From positions 602,473 through 666,472 of the forward strand of contig NW_003314293.1 of the NCBI RefSeq assembly GCF_000143415.4: a DNA stretch of 64,000 bases, in the 5' to 3' direction. Positions 1-10,426 of the stretch are shown piece by piece (the first letter of the stretch is position 1; every line of letters starts with the position of its first letter). Both the position numbers and the translations under genes were made by a program. The stretch is from Selaginella moellendorffii (lineage: Eukaryota; Streptophyta; Lycopodiopsida; Selaginellales; Selaginellaceae). Under the pieces are notes generated by a model. The model had not been told where the DNA came from, did no database searches, and was given only the letters and a program-made list of their open reading frames with translations.

Positions 1-531
1 GATCTCAGCCAGCCATGAAAAGTAGCTTGAAGGTCCAGATTTCTTTTCATCATGTCCCAGACTTCTGTGTGATCTGTCCATCCCCTAGGTCCAGCCTGGC
101 GTTAATACTCCTATTTTCTTGGTGGACGTATCATCCCAAATACTACAAACAGGACAACAGTTGGAAGTCCTAATGCGTCAAGAGATGCGTGAGTTTGCCC
201 AGTAGTCTGAAAAAGTCAGAAGTTCCGATTGTCTTGGTTGCTGCTCCAAATGGAGTTATCTTACCCCTGTTTGGGCTTCCATGTAGACTGTCTCATCACC
301 TGACATTGGGCCATGAAATGCAGAGCTCAAGGCCCACGTCTCTGGAAGCTTTAGCAGGACTTCCAACTGTTATCATGTACACAGAATTTGAGATGAAACG
401 TCCAACAAGAAAACAGGAGTATTGATGCCACCAGTCCGGACCTAGAGGATGGAAAGATCACACACAAGTCTGGGATGTGATGAAAGAAATCCAGACCTTC
501 AACCTACTTTTCATGGAGTTCCCCATTGGCT
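1..531. repeat. Long imperfect inverted repeat (fold-back), cut by the window edge
   Basis: Bases about 1-190 and about 335-531 are reverse complements of each other at roughly 85% identity by eye, separated by about 140 bp of unpaired sequence. Anchors include CCATGAAAAGTAG, CAGTTGGAAGTCCT and ATACTCCT on the left, all found inverted on the right. Near base 10 the left arm lacks about 8 bp that the right arm has. The left end may continue outside the window. No terminal repeat or target duplication could be checked. A transcript would fold into a long hairpin. It could be a fold-back transposon, an inverted gene-fragment duplication or a small-RNA source. An open frame at 189-425 spans the loop and right arm and looks incidental. 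Confidence 0.75.
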
Positions 532-740
532 GAGATTGCCGAGGCCTTGACACTTGCTCCAGAATAAAGCGTCCATGCAGATCCTTTAGACAGCACAGTA
601 AATAAACAATGGCATGCCATATCTCTGAGAAAATAAAAAATGGAGCACTTTAGATGCACTGTGGAAAAAAGAAAGAAAGAAAGAAAAAAGCTCGTTAAAA
701 TGAAGGAGAAAATAGCAAACCAACCTTACACGAGTGAGTA

Positions 741-1143
741 GCTCCCTTCAGGAAATCCTTGAACTTCTCCAGCATATCATCACCGGTGGTGGAAAACGCT
801 GCTTTCTCTTCCTCGTAATCACCACCTATGGAGGCTGTAGCCGCACCCTCAGCTCCTTAGTGTGGAGATAAAGCTCCACAAGGCTCTGAGCACTGCTGGG
901 ATCAAACCAGAGATTCAAGGCCGCCGAGCGCCCTTGCAAGATGGTCACAGCCGAAGCAAGCATCTGATTCAGGAGCCCCGGACAAGCGTCACCAGCTTTC
1001 CTCCTGTGGAAGACGAGGAAGAAGTCTACAAACCGATCGAGCTGGTCCCTGTGCCACCCCGCTCGAGCGAAACACGAGAGTAGCTCGGCCAAAGCGCTGC
1101 CGCTGGACGAGAGCTGCCAGAAAGTGGCACACTCCTCTTCCAA
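741..1143 (-). pseudogene. Unrecognised gene fragment, copy 1 of a local duplication
   Basis: A minus-strand frame encodes a peptide with segments DACPGLLNQ, GRSAALNLWFDP and LVELYLHTKELRVRLQ. The same segments, slightly changed, recur in the frame at 3486-3821, and the DNA of the two copies aligns (for example CTTGAACTTCTCCAG and GCTGCTTTCTCTTCCTCGT). This copy reads through only part of the alignable stretch: a stop codon (TAG, seen as CTA on the plus strand) interrupts the region that corresponds to QALTRICSIGGHDEEE in copy 2. I do not recognise the family. Two diverged, truncated copies 2.8 kb apart suggest a tandemly duplicated and decayed gene. Confidence 0.45.
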
Positions 1144-1382
1144 AGGCCGCAGCGAGGGTGATCATGAATATTTATCTGGTGTCTATCGTGCTGTTGAGTA
1201 GTAATCCTCTGAGAGGGAAGCAAAATCTTCTATGTACATAGAATCTCAAAATGTGTATAATTCTTGAATAATAGACAGACTTTGCCAATGCTCCAAACAG
1301 GTGTGTGTGTGTTCCTGCCAGCCCAGGAAGCCTCTTTAACTTACAAACTAGCTCAAACTCATCATACCTGTTTGTGTGGCGT

Positions 1383-2433
1383 TCATCCTCGCTGCCCAGC
1401 GTACACTTGATCAAGCATCGCTTTAGGGGTCTTTGCAGAGACGGCAACCCTTGTCGTCAACCTTCCACACGCCATAGCCATCAACTCCGGACTCCCCTGC
1501 CTCGCGGTAGCCTCCCGCATACACCCAGCCACTCGCTGGCCATTGTACTCCCGCAGCCTCGCGGTGCACAGTCCCGGGAGCGGCAAAACGCAACGCAGGA
1601 TCTCTCCATCCGGGTCAACCTTGTCTTCCAGCCCCGCTGTAATCCTCAGGCTGCGCATAACTTCCCCGGTGCTCCACCTGGCGCGGCCGAAGTCGTAAAA
1701 TCCCAGGATGGTGGGATCGTAGAAGTAATCGTCCAAGCCTGGGAATGGGTGCCACGTTCACGATGTAATCTGAAAGTCGCACCTTGACGTAGGCTGGGGA
1801 GAACGGGAGCTTGGGGAGAGAAGACGAGCGCGTTACCGAGTCGTAGATGCAGCACCAGTGGCCTGAGAAGTCGACAGCGGTGTAGTGCAGACCGACTTTG
1901 AAGCCATTCTTGTCGACGAGCATCAGTCCCGCTAAACTGTATCTTTCTCTGTCCTCCCAATGGAGCGGTGGTACACTCTTGGATGACTGGATTCCCCACC
2001 ACCAGCTGAAACACATCATCAGCGGGATCAACCATGCCCCTGTGCGTCCTGAAGAGGCCCGCGGAAGCAACGACTTGAGCGCGAGGAAAATCTTCCGTTT
2101 TGTGGGGCAACGGAAACTCCACGCTGTATTTGGGCTGTGATGGATTCCAGGCATGGCAACGCTCGCCGTGGAAGGAGCTAGTCATAAGCCGCAAGGATTC
2201 CTTGTGGCCACTGTTTTGGCACCAGCGGCGGCGAAAGCGTTCCATGACTTGCAAACGGCGGAGCATGCGGTCACTAGTGTGGCCAGGTCCACATAGCTGA
2301 GAACCGTCTCCAAAATATCGTCTTGCAGGGACACAGGCGCTTCTTTTCTCCGTTTCTTCATCACAAGGGCAATGCCTAGAAGAGTGGAGAGAAGCACGTT
2401 ATGGTACTGCAAAAGGGATGCAAGGAACCCCAA
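1383..2433 (-). pseudogene. F-box protein gene broken by frameshifts
   Basis: The first frame (2433-2182) encodes an F-box-like segment: LQDDILETVLSYVDLATL followed by CSAVCKSWNAF. Similarity then continues in three further frame segments. These are KESLRLMTSSFHGERCHAW (from about 2200), ERYSLAGLMLVDKNGFKV with LHYTAVDFSGHWCCIYD (from about 1970), and YDPTILGFYDFGRARW with DPDGEILRCVLPLPG (1736-1383). At least three frame changes are needed to read one protein, and I see no GT-AG introns that would explain all of them. A functional F-box protein would be the substrate receptor of an SCF ubiquitin ligase. This copy looks dead, although sequencing errors cannot be excluded. Confidence 0.6.
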
Positions 2434-2945
2434 AACGAACGGAAAACAGAGACGAAGACGCCGCTCCCTTCCATATCCTACAAGAAAAAAAGAAGCTCGT
2501 TCTCTTTGAAGAAGTTATTCCCCATTATCTGTCTTCACTGGCTTGTGCTTCTCCAGTTGAAACCGAGCTTCTCATAAATCTCTCCAATCCTGATTATCCG
2601 GCCTCGTTCCCTCTTTAAACATCTAACAAAAACGAACGCGAGCAAACTTACTTTGATGGCCGATCGTACAATCGAGCATACAATACTGGGGACGCTCTTT
2701 TGTTTTGTTGCCACAAAAGATGTGCTCATACTGAGGAGATATCAAAAGTGTTCATTGTAAAGTCATGACAAACACCTGTGACGTTCTTCCAGTCAGATTG
2801 AACGTAGAAAACACACGACTTACATGAATCATCGACCACTGTCATGGGAATCCATTTGGGTGCTGTCAAGAATAAGACTGTAAAGAAAAGGAAAACCTTT
2901 AGTCATTGGTGGTCCACTTAGTTGCGGACCTGTAAGTTGATCATG

Positions 2946-3131
2946 TCATGGTGACACAATAGAAGTGGGTAATACTTGTTGAAAACTTTCTCTAAAAGGG
3001 AAAAAAAAAAAAAGATTCAAAGAACCTTTTTTCTTTCCTGTCAAGGTGAGCCTCAGTAGTTTCTGGAATTCATCAATGTAGTCTTCGCTGCTCATGACGA
3101 TTATCGCTCGATCCAGCAGCTCTTTAAACAT
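2946..3131 (-). other. Short open frame, possible exon remnant
   Basis: The minus-strand frame begins MFKELLDRAIIVMSSEDYID and continues EFQKLLRLTLTGKKK before running into a poly-A/poly-T tract. It lies on the same strand as, and downstream of, the unrecognised fragment at 3486-3821, so it may be a further exon of that decayed gene. I see no known domain. The rest of 2434-3485 shows nothing beyond an ATTG-rich microsatellite near 3367-3382. Confidence 0.25.
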
Positions 3132-3485
3132 CTACGACCACAAAACAAATGCGTGACCACGGTAGCAAAACAATTTCACATACTTATTTTCATACATCGT
3201 ATCATTCGCATATACATAACTCTCTTGTTTCGTCACGACAAAACTATGCCAGGCGTGCTCAATTTCTCCACTCTGCCATCAGTGTCCAAGGGCTGAAGGA
3301 GACATCCATAAGTGAAAACCATTTCTTCAGAACACTTTGCGCCATTGTTTCAACCGTTGAAACAATGATTGATTGATTGATTGCGTCAGTGGTATTCGTA
3401 CAGAGCGTGGAGACGTACTCGGTGATATTCCCTTCGCCGCAAGCATAAAATGGATTTCTTGGCAGTCCAGCATCTTGCGCTGTAA

Positions 3486-3821
3486 CTACACAACTTGCAG
3501 TTCCCTGCTCAGAGCTGGCACCAGTATCATTGTCGTGAGCAAGTCAGCTACCTTCGGGAAAGCCTTGAACTTCTCCAGTATTTCATCGCCGGTGGTGGAA
3601 GACGCTGCTTTCTCTTCCTCGTCATGGCCACCTATGGAACAAATCCTCGTGAGAGCCTGTAGCTGCACCCTCAGCTCCTCAGTGTGGAGATAGAGCTCCA
3701 CAAGTCTGGGATCAAACCGAAGATTCAAAGCCGCTGAGTGTCCCTGCGAAGAAAACGCCTGATTCAAGGGCCCCGGACAAGCGCCGCCACACTTCTTCCT
3801 GTGGAAGCCGACGAAATACAT
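3486..3821 (-). pseudogene. Unrecognised gene fragment, copy 2 of a local duplication
   Basis: This 111-residue frame contains GGACPGPLNQAF, GHSAALNLRFDPRLVELYL and HTEELRVQLQALTRICSIG, followed by an acidic linker (GGHDEEEKAASS) and EILEKFKAFPKVADLLTTMI. The first half is clearly paralogous to the fragment at 741-1143, and the match continues at the DNA level into the EEEKAASSTTGDE region. It lacks any start context I trust and has no partner exons that complete a protein. The family is not recognised. It is most likely a decayed duplicate. Confidence 0.45.
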
Positions 3822-4134
3822 CGCTTGGTTCTTCCTTGCCGACTATGGATTCTCACATCCCGCCCTCGTACATGAAGAGCGCTGTTCTGGCCTACAAGAT
3901 GGTCTACGAAGGAAGTAGGAGCAAACCAAGGAGCTGGTGCTGGAGAGCCCGGATTTTTCCCGCCAGGTCTGGATGTTTTGCGATGTCTTGGACGAGCTCA
4001 AGATCTTCATGACCGAATCCTCCAGAGAAAGGTTCTGCGGAAAGGCAGTCAAGATGATCGAGTTGGATCCACAAGCAAATCAACCCCATCTTGGCTGAGA
4101 GAAGTTCTTCCTTCATTTTTTGCGATCAATTTCT

Positions 4135-4460
4135 TGCAGGGCTTGAAGCTGGAGCAGGAGGTGTTGGATCACCCTCTGCTTCAAAAGGCGGAGGAGATTG
4201 GAATCCACCACGCTATGATTGTCAACGACTTGTTCTCCTTCAAAAAAGAGTGTGCTGTCGTGGCTTACAATTTAAACTTGAGGGATCAACGATGCAATCG
4301 GAAAGGCGACCAGGAGCTAGAAGAGGAGTTCACGCATAAAAAGATGGAGATAATGTCGTCTGAAGAAGGTCTCGGAGGCAAAAATGGTGTTATGAAGTAC
4401 CTAGGCGTTCATGACTTAAAACGTAGAAATGGTCGTGGCAGCACGGTACCATGGGGGTAG
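4135..4460 (+). pseudogene. Terpene-synthase-like C-terminal fragment
   Basis: The plus frame encodes LKLEQEVLDHPLLQKAEEIG followed by HHAMIVNDLFSFKKECA. NDLFSFKKE fits the class I terpene synthase NSE/DTE metal-binding motif (N/D)Dxx(S/T)xxxE, and the flanking helix resembles that of bacterial-type and microbial-like (MTPSL) synthases known from Selaginella. No DDxxD motif was found upstream. The preceding 3840-4060 stretch switches frame (one frame reads RQVWMFCDVLDELKIFM) and contains stops. It is read as a truncated remnant. A recent duplication of a neighbouring synthase outside the window is possible. The assignment rests on one motif. Confidence 0.5.
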
Positions 4461-4871
4461 ACTACCGATAAAGTCCGCCAACTTTTCCCTTGAATAATTG
4501 AGTGTGATATCGTGCCTGCTCTGAAAATGAAGAAAGTCCGATGACATGAAATCAAAACCTCTTGGATTTATACGGAGGATTTCTTTGCCTGGAACCATCG
4601 AGAATGTTTTTGACTGATTTCCATGTTGATGCAAAATAGTAATTGTGAAATCCTGGGCACGAACATCCTCAAGGAGTGGGAAGAGATCGCAAGTATGGTG
4701 TGAAGCTATCGAGAGCAAGGAGAAGAAAAGAATAAATGATATGCTGTTGGTAGTGTGCTTCTCGTTTGTCACATTGATGCGTGGGTTCGAGGTCAAAAAG
4801 AATCTTTTCGAATTGTTCATGTTGCCATCTAGAACCAATTGGGATAGCACTACTTGGCTGGGCTCTTTCAC
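4416..4871 (-). CDS. Hypothetical protein, weakly supported
   Basis: A 151-codon minus frame contains VVLSQLVLDGNMNNSKRFFL and, after a low-complexity stretch that could be an in-frame intron (SFILFFSLLSI region), DFTITILHQHGNQSKTFSMV, PGKEILRINPRGFDF and YSREKLADFIGSLPPWY. The two ends look like real protein and the middle like intron. No family was recognised. It overlaps the terpene-synthase-like fragment on the other strand by 45 bp, so at least one of them is not a functional gene. Confidence 0.25.
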   Translation of the reverse strand: MKEPSQVVLSQLVLDGNMNNSKRFFLTSNPRINVTNEKHTTNSISFILFFSLLSIASHHTCDLFPLLEDVRAQDFTITILHQHGNQSKTFSMVPGKEILRINPRGFDFMSSDFLHFQSRHDITLNYSREKLADFIGSLPPWYRAATTISTF

Positions 4872-5778
4872 TCGAGCTTCTAGGAAATCAATGTCATTGA
4901 ATCATTGCCAACCTCGAGCTCGAGCGACAGTCCTACAGTGCAAATCGCATTGCCCAAGTCGACAACTGGTGCTTGGATCTGCCCAAGAAGTCTGCAGAGC
5001 AAGTTCTCACGAGCTATGTCTTCCCGAGCTTTCTAGCTTGCGCCCTGCTGAAATATCGCTTTGTTCTTCAGGGACGATTTCCCGCCCTCGTACATGGTTC
5101 TGGCGTACAAGCTGGCTGGACAGGATTCTCAGCCCCACTTACATCTGTATCGTTGATCCCGAGAGCTATTCATCCAGACGATTTGTAAGTTCGTGCTGCG
5201 CAAAATATTGCTCAAACCGTTCTTTTGATGCGAGAACTTATGCCACAATTTGTATAAGTTCGTACGTGTCAAAACTTTCTTTTGATGCGAGAATAGATCC
5301 AAGAACTTATGCCATGATTTTGTATAAGTTCGTATTACGCAAAACATTGCTCAAAACATGCGAGAATCGCTCCAGGAACTTAAGCCACGAGCCATGCTAC
5401 GCCCACCTCGACTTGTATTCGGAGTCTTCCTCCATATCCTCTTGAATCATCCAGGACCTGCCTAGCATATCTTCTGGAAACTTCATGCACTTGGGCGATC
5501 GCACGAACTCCTCCTGCTTGATCTGCTGACCTTGCCTGAGTGATAGCAGCGCAACGTTGTGCTCCTGCCGCATCACGACTCCAGCTCCAACACCATCCGC
5601 CCGGCTGATCTCCAGATTCATGAAAGGCGGTTAAAACCCAGCAGCCCAATCGAAGTGGAGAAAACGAATGTCAGCTTTGCCATTCTCGTTGATGCCTCTG
5701 ACCATCAAATTATCATCGCGCATGTCACTATGAGCCGGAGATCCATCCTTGCGCTCGCCAACTTGTGAGGATATAGTA
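4872..5778. other. Decayed coding pieces, no intact gene
   Basis: A plus frame near 4895-5060 reads IANLELERQSYSANRIAQVD and DLPKKSAEQVLTSYVFPSF. Near 5085 a piece PPSYMVLAYKLAG echoes PPSYMKSAVLAYKMVYE near 3865, so another pair of diverged duplicates exists here. Direct repeats of a TTATGCCA...TGTATAAGTTCGTA unit lie at about 5235-5340. A minus frame at 5397-5621 (KFPEDMLGRSWMIQEDMEED) has no recognisable domain. Everything in this stretch looks like repeated fragments. Confidence 0.4.
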
Positions 5779-6180
5779 CTGAGACACGTGGTGACACGTG
5801 GCGGATCTGACTCTCAACAAGCATAGTTTTAAAATGATGACGCTGAATGGAGGAGCAAGACAAAGAGCCCTTCGATCTGGTGTGGCTCTGATAAAAATCA
5901 AGATTGAGTTTTTCTGTTTATTTTCATATTGTGCAGGCAACCCTAAAATAGAGGTGGTGAATTTATAATTCCTGACGGGTCTTGAGCAAGCTTGGGTACT
6001 TTGGAACATATTCAACACTAGAAGATGAGCTCAACTTTTCTCAGTTGAGTGAGTGAGACAGGTTTCCCAATGGTTTAGCATTAGCTTCCTTTTTTGTGAT
6101 CTAGCCAGTGGGGGATTTCTCTATCTCACAAGAAAAACTCACTAGAAACTTGATCTGCCACGTGTCACCGCGTGTCTCAG
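5779..6180. mobile_element. MITE-like element with G-box-bearing terminal inverted repeats
   Basis: The left end CTGAGACACGTGGTGACACG and the reverse complement of the right end, CTGAGACACGCGGTGACACG, match over about 29 bp with two differences. They bound a 402-bp element with no coding capacity. Both termini contain GACACGTGGC, a perfect ABRE/G-box core. No target-site duplication is obvious (TAGTA on the left, CCCCG on the right), so the superfamily is open. The right end lies about 575 bp upstream of the farnesyltransferase beta gene. Confidence 0.7.
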
Positions 6181-6690
6181 CCCCGCTTGGAAGTCCGGCT
6201 CCGTTCTAGTCGCGGAGTGGACGAGTGCTAGAAGAGCATCCGAGACGATGTCGCGGACGCCGAGATCCGTGCTGGTGACCGATCGAGAAGTTCCCTGGTC
6301 AGAACTCTGGAGCTCCTCGCAAGTCGCATAGAAGATAAAAAATTGCCAATCCAGAGATCATTGGTTCCCTCTGTAGAACAATTTGGGGATTCGCCTACTT
6401 CGGTTTAGATGGCAGTTCGGACTTTACATTTTTAATTTACAACTTTTAAAGAGAATTCCTGGACGTAGATGCCAAGATAGTTGCTCCATAGATCATCTCG
6501 TCAGGGTAGAACGCGGATGAGGCCTCAGCGAGCCGGCGGAGGTCTAGCGAAGAACTTGGAGGCCCGTATGTATATTCTCCCGCGCAAATGTGACCGAGAT
6601 GGCGGCGTTTGGATCCTCCAAAATGGCTCTTCGACCAGACCTAGGATCACCGCCACTGACGCGCCAGCACCGCTCCTCGCCCATGGTGAT
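6181..6690. other. Upstream region of ERA1, no gene identified
   Basis: A plus frame at about 6233-6408 reads KSIRDDVADAEIRAGDRSRS and SLVRTLELLASRIEDKKLP before a stop. A second short frame covers 6481-6699. Neither resembles a known domain or has a convincing start. The region probably holds the ERA1 promoter plus fragment sequence. Confidence 0.3.
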
Positions 6691-6699
6691 AAACCCTAA
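6691..6699 (+). promoter_or_regulatory. Telo-box (AAACCCTAA) in the ERA1 leader or promoter
   Basis: AAACCCTAA lies 55 bp before the ERA1 start codon. Telo-boxes are short plant promoter motifs common in translation and cell-growth genes. Two other genes here (uL30m and the CCA enzyme) carry the same motif close to their start codons. Confidence 0.45.
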
Positions 6700-6754
6700 A
6701 TCCTACATTATACTCGAAGCTTATCCCAGCTAGGGCTTTTGGTGTGGAAGGAAG

Positions 6755-8727
6755 ATGAGCGCCACGACTCGCGAGCAGAAGGCGCTCGAAGCAAAGGTCT
6801 CGGATGTCTTCCGGAGCTTCGCCAGTGCCGGCTATCGCAATCGCGCCTTCCTGTAAGCCTCGAAATCCTCTGGACAATCTTCTCTTTCTCGATTCCTGTC
6901 AATGCACTTCGTGGCTCTAGGTCGGAGCTATGGCGGGAGGAGCATCTGGATTATCTCCTCAAAGGCATGACCCGCCTGCCGGCTTCCTTCACGGTTCTGG
7001 ATTCCAGGTTCGTGACAATGCGTGAGAAACATCGGCTTTGCTCACTCCACTCTTCTAGTCGGCCATGGCTGTGCTACTGGATTGTCCATTCTATGGCATT
7101 GCTCGACAGGCAGCTCGATCCAGCGCTCCAAACAGACACGATCGAATTTCTCAAACACTGCAAGGTTCTTATGAAACTCTTTTGTTTCTCATATCGACTT
7201 TAAACACACGATCTAGGATCCTTTGGGCGGCTATGGAGGTGGACCTGGACAAGTAAGGTTTTCTTTCTACGAAGGTTTCCTTTCTTCATTTTTTTTTTCC
7301 TTACGACTCCCTGCTATTTTATATAGATTGCACATTTGGCAACGACTTATGCTGCTGTTGGCACGCTTGTTTCTATAGGAGGTGCTCAAGCTCTCTCGTC
7401 TATCGATAGGTAATAGTGATATGTGACTCCGGTTTGAATTCAAAAGAGACATGCTCGGCAGTTTTTGGCAGGGAAAAGATCCTGGAGTTTTTGTTGCGGA
7501 TGAAGGATCCATCATCCGGAGGCTTCAGGTAAGCGCTGACACTATCAGATTAGTGAGTGAGTGATAACTTGGCTTCGGGCGTGTTTCTAGACTTCATGAC
7601 GGTGGAGAAATGGATGTCCGTGGGTGTTACACTGCTATTTCGGTATGCTGTGAATGCTGAACTATTTGAATCTAACAGTTTCAGCAGGTCGCATACCTGT
7701 TGAATATTCTCGTTCCTCCGCTTCTGGAAAAACTCGGAGAATATGTTGCGAGGTTTTGTACTTGTTTGTGTCTTTTCTTATAATGACGATTCTAGCAGTT
7801 GCCAAACTTACGAAGGTGGAATTGGCGGGGAACCTGGTGCTGAAGCACATGGAGGGTGTGGCTTGATATTTGTGTTTTAAGTCTGTGCTAATGCTCCCTT
7901 CGTTTCAGATATACGTACTGTGGTCTAGCTGCTCTTATTATGGCTGATCAAGTGGATTCACTAGACTTGCCTGGTTTATTGGTAAGCACTAGATTATGCT
8001 TGGACGCAACTGACATTGTTTACTTTTCTAGAACTGGGCTGCGTTTCGTCAAGGAAAGGTCGAAGGAGGCTTCCAGGGCCGCACAAATAAATTAGTCGAT
8101 GGATGCTATTCGTTTTGGCAGGTGCGGCTTTCTTTTATTCGTTTTCTAATGAATTATTGTTCCTCCTTACTTTTATTGTATGCACAGGGTGGTGTATTTC
8201 CATTGCTGCAGCAGGTCGTAACGAAACTTATCTCGCAACAAACTTCCGGATCTTCTATCATGCATGAAGAAATTGAAGACGATTCTGACACAGAGATCGG
8301 TGGTATCATGCCCGCGGACATTGAAACCTTCACGGCCGAGAAGCTTTTTCCAGTGAGGAAAGCCAGAAATCAGCAACACAGGCCTTTCCACAATCCCACT
8401 GCTCTTCAAGGATATATACTTTTATGCTGCCAGGTATTTTGTTTATCATTCGATTGACCGTTTTAACTCCCTTGTTTTACTTCTTAGGTGCTCAATGGCG
8501 GTCTGATAGACAAGCCAGGGAAATCTAAAGACTATTATCATACATGCTACTGCTTAAGCGGGCTCTCTACCGCTCAGCATTGTCTCTCGACGAATCCAGA
8601 GGATCATCCTCCGTCAAGTCATGTTTTTGGACCTTACAGCAATCTTCTGGATTCGACACACCCGCTCTTGAATTTCCACATGAAGCGCTACATGGAGGCA
8701 GTGGATTACTTCGTCTCTAAAGCTTAA
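6755..8727 (+). CDS. ERA1: Protein farnesyltransferase subunit beta (13 exons)
   Basis: This is the catalytic beta subunit of the heterodimeric enzyme that attaches farnesyl to CaaX proteins in the cytosol. Exons read in phase with GT-AG splicing: 6755-6852, 6921-7007, 7059-7164, 7217-7252, 7327-7409, 7472-7528, 7591-7642, 7688-7752, 7799-7855, 7909-7981, 8032-8121, 8188-8433 and 8488-8727. They give 429 residues, the usual size for the family. Family signatures in order are SRPWLCYWIVHSMALL, DPLGGYGGGPGQ, DPSSGGFR, HDGGEMDVRGCYTAIS and GGYTYCGLAAL. The zinc ligands sit in KLVDGCYSFWQGG (Asp, Cys) and DYYHTCYCLSGLS (His). An acidic insert after KLISQQ is typical of plant forms. In Arabidopsis, loss of the orthologue causes abscisic-acid hypersensitivity. 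The frame is intact. Confidence 0.95.
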
Positions 8728-10426
8728 ACAAGCTACTGCTGGCCTACCGACACTGGTACTCTCTTCTAGTGTTGGTACTTTTAAGCTTTTAAAATCTAGG
8801 CAGCAGCAGTACTACCAACAGATAGACTCACGTCCTTGTCCAGACAGCTAAAGGTTTCGTGGCCTTAATGGCACAGGGAGCCTATGGAAACAATCGATGG
8901 AGGTTAAACAAAGGCGAAATGCTATCAGGTAGACTGCTTTCTTTTGATAATCTTTGAGCTTTTCTAAGTGTGATCGCGATGTTCAAGACAGGTGTCTGTG
9001 TCTGGTCACAACATTAAAAGCTCTGGTAAGCATTGTCGTTCATTTCTGTGCTGCATATATATTCAGTATAGAAAGCAGTGTAGTTGATGAATCGGGCATT
9101 TTCATGCTGTTGTGATCAATAGTTTCTTCACGATTGCGCAACATCTTCTGTAAAAAGGACTGGTGAATCCCTTCTGACTCCCGAGTCCCTCTTGAGGTCC
9201 AGAGGACAATGTGTGAATAATAAGTCTGGTTTCCTTTTTCTCTAGGCGTGTCGGTTTGATTTCTAGCTGTCATCTGGGACATTAAACCCCGAAAACAAAA
9301 GACATTTCGTCAAAGTGCATAGGTAGGTAGGCAGTGTAACTTTCTCTACGTGAGATCTTGGTGGTTTGTATCCAGAATTCTCGCAGAGGTAAATCTCAAG
9401 CGAACCACTACAATTCTTCTAAATGAAAACTGACAGATGTTTCGGTGCTGCAGGTGATGGGTCCTTCTCTCGCATGAACAGCACTGTTCATAAAAATTTC
9501 TCCGTCTTTCTTGCAAGAGAGCTATCGTAATCGATACGAACTTCTCGTTTCCGGTAGAGGCAAGTCTTTCTCAAAGCTCAAAGTGCCTTAGTTTTTCCAT
9601 TGTGTGCAGCGGCACCAGCCGAAATGTATGCACCATAATGGCAGTCGCGTTGTCCTGAAAGCACAATCCACCCACTTCGGCATAATCAACAGACCCATTG
9701 CTTTCCGGGGGATTACTAGATCGTTCACGAGAATGGTCGAGCGGAAGGTACCGTCTTTCAATTACGCCTTAAGTGGTTCTCGGGAAACTTTTCTTGCAGT
9801 GTTCTATAAGTCTACCGACCACTGAGACAAACAAGAATCTGTCCTGGGGGGATATCATGAATCAAGTTGCAAAAGATATGTTCTAACCGTAGCTACAGCA
9901 GTTCTTTCTTTTATGTGTCCAACAAAGGTATGAGCGAGTAGAAAGCATGCATGCAACGAACTTGCATGGCCCTTCTGACCGGAAGCGCTTCTTTCTTTTC
10001 AACAGCTAGGCTGCACAGGATTGTTGGGTGCACACTGGAATTTTAAAGAGGTCCGAATGAGATGAAGCAACGGCTCAAAGCGGAATATGCTACTGTAAGG
10101 CAACAGAATATGCACCTTTCTGACAGAATATGTTTTGGCCTCGCTGAAACAGAGCTGGGAGACGGGAATCTATTCACTCTTTTTGCCAGCTGAGTGCATA
10201 CAGTATTGCTGCTGCCTCATCCCTGGCTGTTCTTAAACCCGCTCGAAAACGCCTTGTGAGTTTGTATAGGCTGTAGTGTAGTCCTTTCTGTGTATAGTCC
10301 TCTCTTCCTCTTTGTTTGTATAGTGTACAGGCGATTTCGATCCAAGGAACTTCCGGCTCGTCTGCGGAGGTTCGTCTTAAAGTCATTCTGTGGTTCCATG
10401 GCCACTTAGTTTTGCAGAGAGGAGAA
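8728..10426. other. Intergenic stretch without a supported gene
   Basis: It holds the ERA1 3' region and the upstream region of the arabinogalactan-like gene. A possible spliced exon at about 9610-9747 (plus) is flanked by AG and GT but leads nowhere. No RNA gene or element was recognised. Confidence 0.4.
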
